Assembly: GCA_025356595.1 (NCBI GenBank)
Contig: JANXSQ010000040.1
Location: 1 to 40,254, forward strand
DNA: 40,254 nt
Origin: Janthinobacterium sp.
GTDB taxonomy: Bacteria; Pseudomonadota; Gammaproteobacteria; Burkholderiales; Burkholderiaceae_D
Direction: 5' to 3'
Shown: positions 23,463-37,305 of the stretch, one piece after another
Layout of the letters: each line of letters opens with the position of its first letter
How positions within the stretch are numbered: position 1 is the first letter of the stretch
Notes under the pieces: generated by a model
What the model saw: the letters and a program-made list of their open reading frames with translations, nothing else
What the model was told of the DNA's origin: nothing
Database searches by the model: none
Translations under genes and position numbers: made by a program

Positions 23463-24602
23463 TTATTCGGCCGCCTCGCGCAGCAGTTCGCGCGCGATGA
23501 TCAGTTGCTGCACCTCGGTGGCGCCCTCATAGATGCGCAGGGCGCGGATTTCGCGGTACAGGCATTCGACCGGGTGGCCGCTGACCACGCCCATGCCGCC
23601 GAACATCTGCACCGCCGCGTCGATCACCTGCTGCGCCGTTTCGGTCGCCGTCATCTTCGCCATCGCCGCCTCCTTGGTGACCTTGCGGCCCTGGTCGCGC
23701 TGCCAGGCGGCGCGGTAGGTCAGCAGGGCCGCCGCGTCGATGCCGGTGGCCATCTGCGCCAGCTTGGCCTGGGTCAGCTGGAAGTCGGCCAGTGTCTGGC
23801 CGAACATCTTGCGCTGCGTGGCGTGGCGCAGCGCCTCGTCGAAGGCGCGCCGGGCGAAGCCGAGCGCCGCCGCCGCCACCGAGCTGCGGAACACGTCCAG
23901 CGTCGCCATCGCCACCTTGAAGCCCTGCCCCGCCGCGCCCAGGCGGGCGCCGGCCGGCACGCGGCAATCCTGGAAGGTCAGGCGCGCCAGCGGGTGCGGC
24001 GCGATGAGTTCGATGCGCTCGGCGACGGCGAAGCCGGGGGTGCCGGCGTCGACGATGAAGGCGCTGATGCCGCGCGCCCCCGGCGCCTCGCCGGTGCGCG
24101 CGAAGACGACGTAGAAGTCGGCGATGCCGCCGTTCGAGATCCAGGTCTTTTCGCCGTTCAGGATGTAGTCGTCGCCGTCGGCCACGGCGGCGCACTGCAG
24201 GGCCGCCACGTCGGAACCGGCCTGCGGCTCGGACAGCGCGAAGGCGGCGATGGCCTCGCCGCGCGCCACCCTCGGCAGATAGGCCGCGCGCTTGGCGGCG
24301 CTGCCGAACAGGCTGATGGCGCAGGAGCCCAGGCCCTGCATGGCGAAGGCGAAATCGGCCAGACCGGCGTGGCGCGCCAGCGTCTCGCGGATCAGGCAGA
24401 TGGCGCGCGTGTCGATCTCGCCGACGGCGTGCTCCAGCCAGCCGGCCGCGCCCAGCTGGCGCACCAGCGCGCGGCAGGTGGCGTCGACGTCGGCGCCGTG
24501 CGTCTCGCGCAGGTGCTCGCCCGCCCAGGCGTCCAGCTCGCGCTCCAGTTGCGCGTGTTTCGGCGCGAAGAACGGCCAGTCCAGATAGCTTTTGTCACTC
24601 AT
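23463..24602 (-). CDS. acyl-CoA dehydrogenase
   Basis: A 379-residue FAD-dependent acyl-CoA dehydrogenase. N-terminal helical domain to about residue 110, the signature [15 protein letters not shown] with FAD/substrate contacts, [20 protein letters not shown], and the C-terminal helical domain with [19 protein letters not shown] and [15 protein letters not shown]. The catalytic glutamate is expected in [10 protein letters not shown] near residue 363. It would introduce an alpha-beta double bond into a CoA thioester, here probably an alicyclic or ring-opened product of the operon's monooxygenase/reductase. The ATG at 24602 lies two bases past the stop of the crotonase gene. The longer frame to 24737 is not used. 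Confidence 0.95.
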   Translation of the reverse strand: MSDKSYLDWPFFAPKHAQLERELDAWAGEHLRETHGADVDATCRALVRQLGAAGWLEHAVGEIDTRAICLIRETLARHAGLADFAFAMQGLGSCAISLFGSAAKRAAYLPRVARGEAIAAFALSEPQAGSDVAALQCAAVADGDDYILNGEKTWISNGGIADFYVVFARTGEAPGARGISAFIVDAGTPGFAVAERIELIAPHPLARLTFQDCRVPAGARLGAAGQGFKVAMATLDVFRSSVAAAALGFARRAFDEALRHATQRKMFGQTLADFQLTQAKLAQMATGIDAAALLTYRAAWQRDQGRKVTKEAAMAKMTATETAQQVIDAAVQMFGGMGVVSGHPVECLYREIRALRIYEGATEVQQLIIARELLREAAE

Positions 24603-24604
24603 CT

Positions 24605-25459
24605 TCAATCCCCCTCGAATTGCGGTTTTTCCTTGGCCACGAAGGCGTGGTAGGCGCGGTGGAAGTCGTTGCTGGCCATGCAGATCGCCTGCGCCTGGGC
24701 CTCCGCCTCGATGGCCTCGTCGATGCCCATGTTCCATTCCTGCTGCAGCATCTTCTTCGTCATGCCGTGCGCGAAGGTGGGGCCGCCCGCCAGGCCGGCG
24801 GCGAGCGCCTGCGCCGCGCCCAGCAAATCCTGCGGCTCCTGCAGGCTGTTGAAAAAGCCCCAGCGCTCCCCTTCCGTGCCCGCCATCGAGCGGCCGGTGT
24901 AGAGCAGTTCGGCGGCGCGCCCCTGGCCGATCACGCGCGGCAGCAGCGCGCAGGCGCCCATGTCGCAGCCGGCCAGGCCGACGCGCGTGAACAGGAAGGC
25001 GGTCTTGCTGCGCGCCGTGCCCAGGCGCATGTCGGAGGCCAGCGCCAGCATCGCCCCGGCGCCGGCGCAGATGCCGTCGATAGCGGCGACGATCGGTTGC
25101 GGGCAGGCGCGCATGGCTTTCACCAGATCGCCCGTCATGCGCGTGAAGGCCAGCAGGCCCGGCATGTCCAGCTTGGTCAGCGGGCCGATGATGTCGTGCA
25201 CGTCGCCGCCGGAGCAGAAATTCTCGCCGGCGCCGCAGATGACGACGGCCTTGACGTCGCTCGCGTAGGCCAGCGCGCGGAACAGCTCGCGCAGCTCGGC
25301 GTAGGAATCGAAGGTCAGCGGATTCTTGCGCTCGGGACGGTTCAATGTCAGCGTGGCGACGCCGCCGGCCACCTCGAAGCGGAAGTGGCGCGCCGCGTAG
25401 CCGGCCAGGGTGCTGACGTTGCCGGGCAGTTGCTGCGCCTGGCCTGGGAGGTATCGCAT
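24605..25459 (-). CDS. crotonase-fold (enoyl-CoA hydratase family) protein without the two catalytic Glu
   Basis: A 284-residue crotonase-superfamily protein. The fold is clear from [20 protein letters not shown], the oxyanion-hole segments [13 protein letters not shown] and [17 protein letters not shown], and [18 protein letters not shown]. Aligned by eye with mitochondrial enoyl-CoA hydratase, Glu144 falls on methionine (GAGAML) and Glu164 on arginine ([10 protein letters not shown]). An aspartate in AGCDMGA is present instead, as in a known side branch of the family. So it may hydrate, isomerise or hydrolyse a CoA ester. It lies 11 bp after the MarR gene and 2 bp before the acyl-CoA dehydrogenase. 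Start ATG 25459. Confidence 0.9.
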   Translation of the reverse strand: MRYLPGQAQQLPGNVSTLAGYAARHFRFEVAGGVATLTLNRPERKNPLTFDSYAELRELFRALAYASDVKAVVICGAGENFCSGGDVHDIIGPLTKLDMPGLLAFTRMTGDLVKAMRACPQPIVAAIDGICAGAGAMLALASDMRLGTARSKTAFLFTRVGLAGCDMGACALLPRVIGQGRAAELLYTGRSMAGTEGERWGFFNSLQEPQDLLGAAQALAAGLAGGPTFAHGMTKKMLQQEWNMGIDEAIEAEAQAQAICMASNDFHRAYHAFVAKEKPQFEGD

Positions 25460-25470
25460 GGTGTGTTCCT

Positions 25471-26004
25471 TTATTTGTCGGCCGGCTCGTTCAACTGCCG
25501 CTTCATGTGCGACAGCAGATCGATCAGCAGGGTTTTATCGTGCGGCGTCACGCCGTGCAGCAGTTCGGCCACCCAGCTCTCGTGCACCAGCGCCATGGCG
25601 GCGAAGGCGCGCCGTCCGGCCGGCGTCAGTTTCACGCTGTAGACCCGCTTGTCCTTCGGGTCGGGCACGCGCAGCACCAGTTTTTCCAGCTCCAGCTGGT
25701 TGGTGATGCCGGTGATGTTGCCGCCGGTGACCATCATGCGCTTGGACAGCTCCCCCATGCGCAAGCCGTCCGGGTGGCGCTCCAGCTGCGCCATCAGGTC
25801 GAAGCGCGGCAGCGTGATGTCGAAGCTGGCGCGCAGCCGGCTGCGGATCTCGTTCTCGATCTTCACCGTGCAGGAGAGCATGCGCAACCACAGCTTGAGC
25901 GATTGGTGGTGCTCCTCGGTGAGCCGGCTGGCCAGATCGAGCACGGCGCCGCCGTCGCCCCCCTCGCCCGTTTCATTGCGGTTTTCCATACCTGACATGC
26001 GCAT
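25471..26004 (-). CDS. MarR-family transcriptional regulator
   Basis: A 177-residue winged-helix regulator. Dimer helix around [20 protein letters not shown], helix-turn-helix in [20 protein letters not shown] followed by [12 protein letters not shown], and wing in [19 protein letters not shown]. The DPKDKR wing is the classical MarR one. Regulators of this kind in aromatic-CoA operons typically respond to the aryl-CoA ester, and this gene lies inside the operon it probably controls (16 bp after the SDR, 11 bp before the crotonase gene). A candidate operator lies in front of the ligase gene. Starts at 26004, 25998 and 25989 are all possible. Confidence 0.93.
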   Translation of the reverse strand: MRMSGMENRNETGEGGDGGAVLDLASRLTEEHHQSLKLWLRMLSCTVKIENEIRSRLRASFDITLPRFDLMAQLERHPDGLRMGELSKRMMVTGGNITGITNQLELEKLVLRVPDPKDKRVYSVKLTPAGRRAFAAMALVHESWVAELLHGVTPHDKTLLIDLLSHMKRQLNEPADK

Positions 26005-26019
26005 CCTTGCGTCGATTCG

Positions 26020-26799
26020 TTACATCACTTCGCCGCCGGCGACGGCGATCGATTGTCCATTCATGGCGGCCGACTCGGGCAGGCATAACCATGCCACCGC
26101 GCCGGCCACCTCTTCGCTCTGCACCAGGCGTTGTTGCGGATTGCCGGCCGTCAGCCCGGCCATGGCCTCGGCCTCGCCGCGGCCGGTCCTGGCGACGATG
26201 TTCGCCAGCGCCTGGCGCACGATTTCGGTGTCCGTGTAGCCGGGACAGACGGCGTTCACCGTCACGCCCTTGGCCGCCACCTCCAGCGCCAGCGCCCGCG
26301 TCAACCCCACCACGCCGTGCTTGGCGGCGACGTAGGCGCTGACGTAGCGGTAGCCGACCAGGCCGGCCGTCGAGGCGACGTTGACGATGCGCCCCCAGCC
26401 GCCCTCCAGCATGCCCGGCAGGGCCGCCTGCATGCAGTGGAACACGCCGGTCAGGTTCACCGCCAGCATCTGCTGCCACAGCGCCGCGTCGGTCTTGGCG
26501 AAGGACGCCGAGGCGGCCTGGCCGGCGTTGTTGACGAGGATGTCGATGCGGCCGAAGCGCGCGGCGGCGCGCGCGAAGGCCGCCCGCACCGCCGCCTCGT
26601 CGGTGACGTCGAGCGGCTCGACGGCCACCTCGCCGTATTCGTCCAGTTCGACGGCGGCCTGCGCCAGGCGCGCGCCGTCGCGTCCGGCCAGGGTGACGCG
26701 CGCGCCCCGCTCCAGCAGGGCGCGCGCGCAGGCCAGGCCGATGCCGCGTCCCGCTCCCGTCACCAGGGCGTGCTTGCCTTCCAATGCCAGTGTCCTCAT
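26020..26799 (-). CDS. SDR-family oxidoreductase, probable 3-hydroxyacyl-CoA dehydrogenase
   Basis: A 259-residue short-chain dehydrogenase. NAD(P)-binding TGAGRGIG (about residues 15-22), NNAG (about 90), and the catalytic serine in NVASTAGLVGYRYVS with YVAAK. The segment VNAVCPGYTDTEIV follows. Relatives in 2-aminobenzoyl-CoA and beta-oxidation operons oxidise 3-hydroxyacyl-CoA to the keto ester, and that is the most likely role. The ATG at 26799 lies one base past the stop of the monooxygenase/reductase gene, so both are co-translated. Substrate assignment is by context only. Confidence 0.92.
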   Translation of the reverse strand: MRTLALEGKHALVTGAGRGIGLACARALLERGARVTLAGRDGARLAQAAVELDEYGEVAVEPLDVTDEAAVRAAFARAAARFGRIDILVNNAGQAASASFAKTDAALWQQMLAVNLTGVFHCMQAALPGMLEGGWGRIVNVASTAGLVGYRYVSAYVAAKHGVVGLTRALALEVAAKGVTVNAVCPGYTDTEIVRQALANIVARTGRGEAEAMAGLTAGNPQQRLVQSEEVAGAVAWLCLPESAAMNGQSIAVAGGEVM

Positions 26800-26800
26800 C

Positions 26801-29173
26801 TCATCCCTCCAGCAATTGCGCCGCGACCTGCTGCGGCGTCAGGCCCGTGTTGGCCGCAGCCACTTGTCGTTCGCGCTCCAGGTTGCGCTCCAGTTGCAGC
26901 TTGGCCGGCTGGTACTGCTTCGGCCAGGCGATCGCCTGGAAGCCGATGCGCGCCGTTTCCGTCAGGGTCCAGGCCGGATTGGCCAGGTGCGGACGGCCCA
27001 CCGCGCACAGGTCGGCGCGCCCGGCGGCGATGATGCTGTTGGCGTGGTCGGCCTCGAAGATCGAGCCGACGGCGATGCAGGCCACGCCCGCCTCGTTGCG
27101 GATGCGGTCGGCGAAGGGCGTCTGGAACATGCGCCCGTAGACCGGCCGTTCGCGCTTGCTGACCTGGCCCGAGGAGCAGTCGATCAGGTCCGCGCCGGCC
27201 GCCTTGAACAGGCGCGCGATCTGCACCGCGTCGTCCGGCGTGATGCCGCCCTCGACCCAGTCGTGCGCCGAGATGCGCACGCTCATCGGCTTGTCCTGCG
27301 GCCAGGCGGCGCGCATCGCGGCGAACACGCGCAGCGGGAAGCGGCAGCGGTTTTCCAGGCTGCCGCCGAAGTCGTCGCCGCGCCGGTTGGTGAGCGGCGA
27401 GATGAAGCTCGAGAGCAGGTAGCCGTGCGCGCAATGCAGTTCCAGCCAGTCGAAGCCGGCCTCCTCGGCGGCCAGCGTGGCGCGCACGAAATCGGCCTCG
27501 ACGCGCGCCATGTCGGCGGCGTCGGCGGCGCGCGCCGTCTGCGAGACGCCCTCCAAGTACTGCTGCTCGGAGGCGGCCAGCAGCGGCCAGTTGCCCTCCT
27601 CCAGCGGCTGGTCGATGCCGTCCCACATGGCGCGCGTCGAGCCCTTCGGCCCGGCGTGGCCGAGCTGGATGGCGATCTTCGCGCCGCTGCCGGAATGGAC
27701 GAAGTCGACGATGCGCCGCCAGGCCAGCGTGTGCTCGGGCGCGTACATGCCGGGACAGACCGGCGTGATGCGCGCGTCGGCCGAGACGCAGGTCATTTCG
27801 GCGAACACCATCGCCGCGCCGCCCAGCGCGCGCGCGCCCAGGTGCACCAGATGGTAGTCGCCGGCCACGCCCTCATGTGCGCTGTACTGCGCCATCGGCG
27901 ACACCAGGATGCGGTTCTTCAGCGTCAGGCCGCGCACCTTGAAGGGCGTCAGCATCGGCGGCACCGGGCGCCCGGCGGGCGGCGCCACGTCCGCCTGCGC
28001 GCAGGCCCGCTCGGCCAACCACGCTTCGTAGCCGGCCACATACGCCGGGTCGCGCAGGCGCAGGTTTTCATGCGACAGGCGCTGGCTGCGCGTGAGCATC
28101 GAATAGGCGAACTGCGGCGCCTCCATGGCGCTGTAGCGCTCGACGTTCTCGAACCATTCCATGGAATTGCGCGCCGCGCTCTGGATCTTGATGACCTCGA
28201 CGGCGCGCGCCGCCTGGTAGGCCGCCAGCGCCGCGGCCGGCTCGGCGTGCGCGCCGAAGCAGCACGCCAGTTCGATCGCGTCCTCCAGCGCCAGCTTGGT
28301 GCCGGAGCCGATCGAATAGTGCGCCGTGTGCGCGGCGTCGCCCATCAGCACCACCGGCGTGGCGCCGTTCCAGTGCACCCACTGGCCGCAGACGATGCGC
28401 GGGAACTTGATCCACATGGCCGAACCGCGCAGGTGCGCGGCGTTCGACATCAGGGCGTGGCCCTCGAGCTGCTCGGCGAACAGGCCTTCGCAGAAGGCGA
28501 TGCTCTGCGCCGCGTCCATGTCCTCCAGGCCGGCCGCGCGCCACACCGTTTCCGGCGCCTCGACGATGAAGGTCGAGGTGTCGCCGTCGTACTGGTAGAT
28601 GTGGGCCTGAAACCAGCCGTGCACCGTCTCCTTGAAGGCGAAGGTGAAGGCGGAGAATTTCTTGCGCGTGCCGAGCCAGACGAAGCGGCAATGGCGCGCC
28701 TCGATGTCGGGCTGGTAGCTGGCCGCGTAGCGCGTGCGGATGCGGCTGTTCAAACCGTCGCAGGCGATCACCAGATCGGCGCCGTAGGCCCTGGCCACCT
28801 CCTGGTCGTCCATGACGTCGGTCTCGAACACCAGTTCGACGCCCAGCTCCTCGCAGCGCTGCTGCAGGATGTTCAGCAGGCGCTTGCGGCCGATGCCGCA
28901 AAAACCGTGGCCGCCCGAAGTCTGCTTGCTGCCCTTGAAGTACACCTCGATGTCGTCCCAGTGGTTGAAGGACTGCAGGATGGCGCGCGCGCTCTGCTCG
29001 TCCGCCTTAACCAGGTTGCCCAGCGTCTGGTCGGAGAACACCACGCCCCAGCCGAAGGTGTCGTAGGGGCGGTTACGCTCGATGACGGTGATGCGGTGGC
29101 TCGGGTCCTGCTTCTTCATCAGCAGGCTGAAATACAGGCCGGCCGGGCCGCCGCCTATGCAAACGATGTTCAT
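26801..29173 (-). CDS. bifunctional 2-aminobenzoyl-CoA (salicylyl-CoA-type) monooxygenase/reductase
   Basis: A 790-residue fusion enzyme. Residues 1 to about 395 are a class-A flavin monooxygenase: [20 protein letters not shown] at the N-terminus, [15 protein letters not shown] and [20 protein letters not shown]. Residues about 405-785 are an Old-Yellow-Enzyme-type reductase: [51 protein letters not shown] and [11 protein letters not shown]. This exact fusion is known from Azoarcus evansii 2-aminobenzoyl-CoA monooxygenase/reductase and from the salicylyl-CoA 5-hydroxylase family. It oxygenates the ring of an aryl-CoA and then reduces it, removing aromaticity without ring cleavage. ATG 29173 overlaps the ligase stop (ATGA). 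The aminobenzoyl rather than salicylyl substrate is inferred from the neighbours. Confidence 0.94.
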   Translation of the reverse strand: MNIVCIGGGPAGLYFSLLMKKQDPSHRITVIERNRPYDTFGWGVVFSDQTLGNLVKADEQSARAILQSFNHWDDIEVYFKGSKQTSGGHGFCGIGRKRLLNILQQRCEELGVELVFETDVMDDQEVARAYGADLVIACDGLNSRIRTRYAASYQPDIEARHCRFVWLGTRKKFSAFTFAFKETVHGWFQAHIYQYDGDTSTFIVEAPETVWRAAGLEDMDAAQSIAFCEGLFAEQLEGHALMSNAAHLRGSAMWIKFPRIVCGQWVHWNGATPVVLMGDAAHTAHYSIGSGTKLALEDAIELACCFGAHAEPAAALAAYQAARAVEVIKIQSAARNSMEWFENVERYSAMEAPQFAYSMLTRSQRLSHENLRLRDPAYVAGYEAWLAERACAQADVAPPAGRPVPPMLTPFKVRGLTLKNRILVSPMAQYSAHEGVAGDYHLVHLGARALGGAAMVFAEMTCVSADARITPVCPGMYAPEHTLAWRRIVDFVHSGSGAKIAIQLGHAGPKGSTRAMWDGIDQPLEEGNWPLLAASEQQYLEGVSQTARAADAADMARVEADFVRATLAAEEAGFDWLELHCAHGYLLSSFISPLTNRRGDDFGGSLENRCRFPLRVFAAMRAAWPQDKPMSVRISAHDWVEGGITPDDAVQIARLFKAAGADLIDCSSGQVSKRERPVYGRMFQTPFADRIRNEAGVACIAVGSIFEADHANSIIAAGRADLCAVGRPHLANPAWTLTETARIGFQAIAWPKQYQPAKLQLERNLERERQVAAANTGLTPQQVAAQLLEG

Positions 29174-30810
29174 TGTGGGCCTTCTTCTGTGCGCAGCTTG
29201 AAGCGCTGCAGCTTGCCGGTTTCGGTGCGCGGCAGGGCCGTCTGGAATTTGACGGAGCGGGGATACTTGTAGGGGGCGATCTGTTCCTTGACGAAGTCCT
29301 GCAGGGTCTTCGCCATCGCCTCGCCCGGCGCGAAGCCCGGCTCGAGCACCACGTGCGCCTCGACGATCTGGCCGCGCTCCTCGTCGGCGCGGCCGATGAC
29401 GCCGCACTCCGCCACGGCCGGATGGCGCAGCAGCGCGTCCTCCACCTCCGGGCCGGCGATGTTGTAGCCGGCCGAGATGATCATGTCGTCGCTGCGCGAG
29501 CGGTAGAAGAAATAGCCGTCGGCGTCCATTTCGTAGGCGTCGCCGGTCAGGTTCCAGCCGTCCAGCACATACTCCTTCTGGCGCGCGTCGGCCAGGTAGC
29601 GGCAGCCGGTCGGCCCCTTCACGGCGAGGCGGCCGATGACGCCGGGGCCGACCGGCTTGCCGTCGCGCCCCAGCACGCAGGCCTGGTAGCCGGGAATCGG
29701 CTTGCCGGTGGCGCCGCGGCGGATGCGCGCGCCGGCCGCCGAGATGAAGATGTGCAGCAGTTCGGTCGCGCCTATGCCGTCTATCATCTGCAGGCCGGTG
29801 GCGGCCTGCCAGCTGTCGCGCGTGGCCAGCGGCAGCGCCTCGCCGGCCGAGACGCTGGTGCGCAGGCTGCGCAGATCATAGCCGGCGGCCAGCGGCGCCA
29901 TCTGGCGGTAGAAGGTCGGCGCGGTGAAGACCACGCTGGCGCGGTAGTCCTGGATGGCCGCCAGCAGCGTGGCGGGAGTGAGTTTCTCCAGCAGCACGGC
30001 GGCCGCGCCCACGCGCAGCGGGAACAGCAGCAGGCCGCCCAGGCCGAAGGTGAAGGCCAGCGGCGGCGTGCCGATGAAGATGTCGTCGGCGCGCGACTCC
30101 AGCGTCGAGCGCGGGAAGCAGTCGCAGATGATCAGCAGGTCGCGGTGGAAGTGCATGGTGCCCTTGGGGACGCCGGTGGTGCCCGAGGTGAAGCTGATCA
30201 GGCAGACGTCGTCGGCGGCCGTGTCGACGGCGACGAAGGGATCGTCGTGGGCCGCCATGCGCGCCTCCAGCGAGCCGGCGGCGCCGGCGGCGTCGTTGAA
30301 CCACAGCGTCGGCGGCGCTTCCGCCAGGGCGTCGATTTCGCCGCGCAGGCCGGCCGCGCACAGCACGGCGTTCACCTGCGCCTTGGCGAGGATGGCGCCG
30401 AGTTCCTTGGCGCGCAGCAGCGGCATGCTCGGCACGGCGATGCAGCCGGCCTTGAGCACGGCCAGCAGGGCCGCCGCCATCATCGGGTTGTTGGCGCCGC
30501 GCAGCAGCACGCGGTTGCCGGGCACCAGGCCCATGTCGCGCCGCAGCACGTGGGCGATGCGGTCGACCCTGTCCTGCAGTTCGGCGTAGGTCCAGCGCGC
30601 GCCCTCGGCGTAGATGGCGACGCGCCCCCCGCCGCCCTTCGCCACGGCGGCGTCCAGCAGCGCGGCGACGCAGTTCAGCCGCGCCGGGTAGTGCAGCGAC
30701 GGCAGATCGAAGCGCAGCTCCGGCCACAACTCCGGCGGCGGCAGGTTCTGCCGGGCGAATTGGTCGGTGTGCGCGGTGAAAGCGGGTTCTGCGGCAGTCG
30801 GTCTGGTCAT
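29170..30810 (-). CDS. 2-aminobenzoate-CoA ligase (aryl-CoA ligase, AMP-forming)
   Basis: A 546-residue ANL-superfamily ligase. The ATP loop is [17 protein letters not shown], followed by the A5-like [15 protein letters not shown], the [19 protein letters not shown] block with the ribose-binding aspartate, and the C-terminal catalytic lysine in [11 protein letters not shown]. The sequence between ([20 protein letters not shown]) is typical of the benzoate-CoA ligase group. It would form aryl-AMP, then aryl-CoA, committing the aromatic acid to the pathway. It heads the operon, with a likely operator/promoter 45-70 bp upstream. 2-Aminobenzoate is the likely substrate because of the next gene; benzoate or salicylate cannot be excluded. 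Confidence 0.92.
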   Translation of the reverse strand: MTRPTAAEPAFTAHTDQFARQNLPPPELWPELRFDLPSLHYPARLNCVAALLDAAVAKGGGGRVAIYAEGARWTYAELQDRVDRIAHVLRRDMGLVPGNRVLLRGANNPMMAAALLAVLKAGCIAVPSMPLLRAKELGAILAKAQVNAVLCAAGLRGEIDALAEAPPTLWFNDAAGAAGSLEARMAAHDDPFVAVDTAADDVCLISFTSGTTGVPKGTMHFHRDLLIICDCFPRSTLESRADDIFIGTPPLAFTFGLGGLLLFPLRVGAAAVLLEKLTPATLLAAIQDYRASVVFTAPTFYRQMAPLAAGYDLRSLRTSVSAGEALPLATRDSWQAATGLQMIDGIGATELLHIFISAAGARIRRGATGKPIPGYQACVLGRDGKPVGPGVIGRLAVKGPTGCRYLADARQKEYVLDGWNLTGDAYEMDADGYFFYRSRSDDMIISAGYNIAGPEVEDALLRHPAVAECGVIGRADEERGQIVEAHVVLEPGFAPGEAMAKTLQDFVKEQIAPYKYPRSVKFQTALPRTETGKLQRFKLRTEEGPQ

Positions 30811-30854
30811 GGTCGCCCTGTGCTTGGATGGTCGTGTCGTATCAGCCTGCGAGC

Positions 30855-30878
30855 GGATACTTTAAACCTAAACTATCC
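30855..30878 (-). promoter_or_regulatory. pseudo-palindrome, candidate MarR operator over the operon promoter
   Basis: GGATA (30855-30859) and TATCC (30874-30878) bound a 24-bp AT-rich pseudo-palindrome centred between 30866 and 30867, the only AT-rich part of this gap. On the minus strand TTGCTG, 17 bp and TAAAGT could form a weak promoter overlapping it, 50 bp before the ligase start. The binding protein is inferred to be the MarR regulator in the operon. Confidence 0.4.
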
Positions 30879-30954
30879 AAACAGCAAGCGCTCAACGGCG
30901 CCGACATGGCGCTGGCGCAAAGCCATCGGCTGCGCGCCGGGCCGCTGGCGCGGC

Positions 30955-31674
30955 TCAGACGGGCGGCGCGTGGCGGCGCACCAGCGCCGCCTGGTGGACG
31001 ACGGCGCGCACCACGTCGGCCAGCACCGGCTGCAGCGCTTCGCTGCGCAGGGCGCCCGGCGCGAAGCTGCCCAGCGCCGCCGCCGCGCCGTTCAGGCCCA
31101 GCGTGGCGCAACCCAATTGCAGGCGGTCGACCGTGGCGCGCGCCTCGTCCTGCTCGCCGCGCGCCATCAGCGCGTCGAGCGCGCCGCTGGCCGCCGTCAA
31201 CTGGCTCTGGAAGCCGGCCAGGTAAACCAGCAGGCGCGCGCCGTTGATGCCCAGGCGCTGCTCGGTCTCGCGCGGCGCTTCGGCCAGGTGCGCGTAGCCG
31301 TCGCCGTCCTGGTCAAGGTAGGCGCCCAGGTGCAGGCGCACCTGGTCGGCCTGGAAGGGCTTGACGATGTAGCCGGCCGCGCCGGACTGGGTGGCGTGCT
31401 GCACGGTGTCGCGGTCGGTGGCCGAGGACACCAGCACCAGCGGCATGGCGCTCAGCGCGGCGTCGCCCTTGACGCGCCGCAGCAGCTCCATGCCGGACAG
31501 ACGCGGCATGCGCAGGTCGCAGAAGCAGATCGCCGGGCGCAAGCCGTTCTCCAGTTGCTCCCAGGCGTCGGCGCCGTCCTCCGCCTCGACGATGTCGAAT
31601 GTGCCGCAGCTGTCGATCAGGTGCATCAACACCATGCGCGACACCACATCGTCGTCCACCACCAATACTTTCAT
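30955..31674 (-). CDS. response regulator with Hpt-like C-terminal half lacking the histidine
   Basis: A 239-residue protein. The N-terminal receiver domain is complete: acidic D7-D9 in VLVVDDDVV, phospho-acceptor D53 in CDLRMP, S83/S84 in LVLVSSAT and K105 in GYIVKPF. There is no DNA-binding or GGDEF output. The helical C-terminal half (about 145-230) ends with LQLGCATLGLNGAAAALG, which resembles the Hpt core H-x-L-K-G-x-x-x-x-L-G with no histidine. The start at 31674 has GGAG six bases upstream, better than ATG 31686. It follows the large hybrid kinase by 102 bp and is its likely partner; it may act by protein-protein contact or as a phosphate sink. Confidence 0.9.
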   Translation of the reverse strand: MKVLVVDDDVVSRMVLMHLIDSCGTFDIVEAEDGADAWEQLENGLRPAICFCDLRMPRLSGMELLRRVKGDAALSAMPLVLVSSATDRDTVQHATQSGAAGYIVKPFQADQVRLHLGAYLDQDGDGYAHLAEAPRETEQRLGINGARLLVYLAGFQSQLTAASGALDALMARGEQDEARATVDRLQLGCATLGLNGAAAALGSFAPGALRSEALQPVLADVVRAVVHQAALVRRHAPPV

Positions 31675-31731
31675 GCCATTCTCCATGCAACGCCGCGCTC
31701 GGCGGGGACGATACTTGCTTTTAAGTGAAGC

Positions 31732-31737
31732 ATTATA
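31732..31737 (-). promoter_or_regulatory. TATAAT -10 element before the response regulator
   Basis: A perfect TATAAT on the minus strand, about 58 bp before the start codon. The region 17 bp upstream (GGCGAA) is a poor -35. It would allow the regulator to be made apart from the kinase. Confidence 0.35.
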
Positions 31738-31776
31738 ACCACGCCGGCGCGCCGTTCGCCTGGCCGCGCGGACTTT

Positions 31777-36003
<4,227 letters not shown>

Positions 36004-36043
36004 CCTGTCGGGAAAAGGTGGAAAGGGGGCCGCGGTGGGCCGC

Positions 36044-37213
36044 TCAGGAGGCGAAAAACGCCAGCACGTCGTCCTTGCGGGCGTGCGTGTCGCGCTGGCC
36101 CAGGCGGATCAACTCGCAAGTATATGTCGATTCGAACAATAAGTACGAGGCCAGCGCCGCGCCGCGCGCCTCGGCCGCGCCTATGCCCGAGAGCATGGTG
36201 CGGATCGGCCGCGGCAAACTGGCGATGTGCCGGCTGGCGATCGAGTCCAGGCGCTCGGAGGGCGCGATCACCAGCAGTTCGACCGGCTTGAGCGGCGTGC
36301 GCACGAGCAGTTCCTCGGGCAGCATCGACAGCGTCAGATTGATGCGGTTCAGGCGCTCGATGTCGACGGCCAGGCCGTCGAGGAAGATCGAGGACATGGC
36401 GTGGCCGGCGATCTGCGCCAGGCTGGGATAGCGGGCCGACTCGCTGGCGTCGCGCGCCGGCTCGGTCAGGCGGCCGGCGCCGACCACCAGCACCTTGCTC
36501 GCGCCCAGGTGGATGGCCGGCGAGATCGGCGCCAGCTGGCGCATCGAACCGTCGCCGCAGTATTCGCGGTGGCCGCCGATGAACAGCGGCACGGCCGGAA
36601 AGATGAAGGGAATCGCCGCCGACGCCAGCAGGTGTTCGACGCCGATCTGGTCCTGCAGGGCCACGCGCTGGGTGCGTATCCACGGCGCGATGTCGGTGGC
36701 GGTCTGGTAGAAGGTCATGTGCTGGCCGCCGCTGTAGGAGGAGGCGGTGACGGCCAGCGCGTGCAGCAGGCCGTCGGACAGGGCCGCGTCCAGGCGCGGC
36801 AGGTCGAGCATGCGGTGCAGCAGGCTCACCAAAGGCGTGTTGTCGAGCAGCGAAACGGGCGGCGCGGCGCGCCATTTGCGCAGCAGCCAGCCGAAGGAGA
36901 GCAGCGACAACCAGCGCGCGCCGGAACGGATCACGCCCAGCGAATCGGCGCGGTAGACCTGCTCGACCTCGATGTGCTGCCAGACGTCGAGCAGTTTTTG
37001 CACGCCCTCGCCGAAATTGTCGGCGCGGCAGGCCAGCGCGGTGGCGTTGATGGCGCCGGCCGAGGTGCCGCAGATGATGTCGAAGGGGTTGCGCGCCGGT
37101 GGCCAGCCCGCCTCCCAGAGGATTTCCGAGACCGCCTGCAGCACGCCGACCTGGTAGGCGGCGCGGGCGCCGCCGCCGGTCAGGATCAAGCCCGTTTTCT
37201 TTTGAGTTCCCAT
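36044..37213 (-). CDS. patatin-like phospholipase
   Basis: A 389-residue patatin-domain lipid hydrolase (acyl hydrolase with a Ser-Asp dyad). Oxyanion loop GGGARAAYQVG (13-23), nucleophile S51 in CGTSAG, and D221 in CGDGSMRQL are all present. The domain runs from residue 8 to about 240. No signal peptide is seen, so it is probably cytoplasmic or membrane-associated. The C-terminal part (about 260-389) is helical with no recognised domain. The start at 37213 gives the conserved MGTQKKTGLILTGGGARA N-terminus; the frame to 37357 is not coding. The hybrid kinase gene follows after 40 bp, so the two may share a transcript. Confidence 0.93.
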   Translation of the reverse strand: MGTQKKTGLILTGGGARAAYQVGVLQAVSEILWEAGWPPARNPFDIICGTSAGAINATALACRADNFGEGVQKLLDVWQHIEVEQVYRADSLGVIRSGARWLSLLSFGWLLRKWRAAPPVSLLDNTPLVSLLHRMLDLPRLDAALSDGLLHALAVTASSYSGGQHMTFYQTATDIAPWIRTQRVALQDQIGVEHLLASAAIPFIFPAVPLFIGGHREYCGDGSMRQLAPISPAIHLGASKVLVVGAGRLTEPARDASESARYPSLAQIAGHAMSSIFLDGLAVDIERLNRINLTLSMLPEELLVRTPLKPVELLVIAPSERLDSIASRHIASLPRPIRTMLSGIGAAEARGAALASYLLFESTYTCELIRLGQRDTHARKDDVLAFFAS

Positions 37214-37305
37214 GCGGCAAAGATTAGCAGGGTCTGCGCCCTTTGTGGGCGGATGTTGCGCGAGAAGTTGCGGCGCCGGCCGCGTCGGCGGACCGTTGCC
37301 GGCCG

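Noticed and set aside
26381..31728. Long plus-strand frames (963 and 851 codons) opposite the aromatic operon
   Set aside because: Low-complexity antisense translations with no family motif, while the minus strand has clear enzymes throughout.
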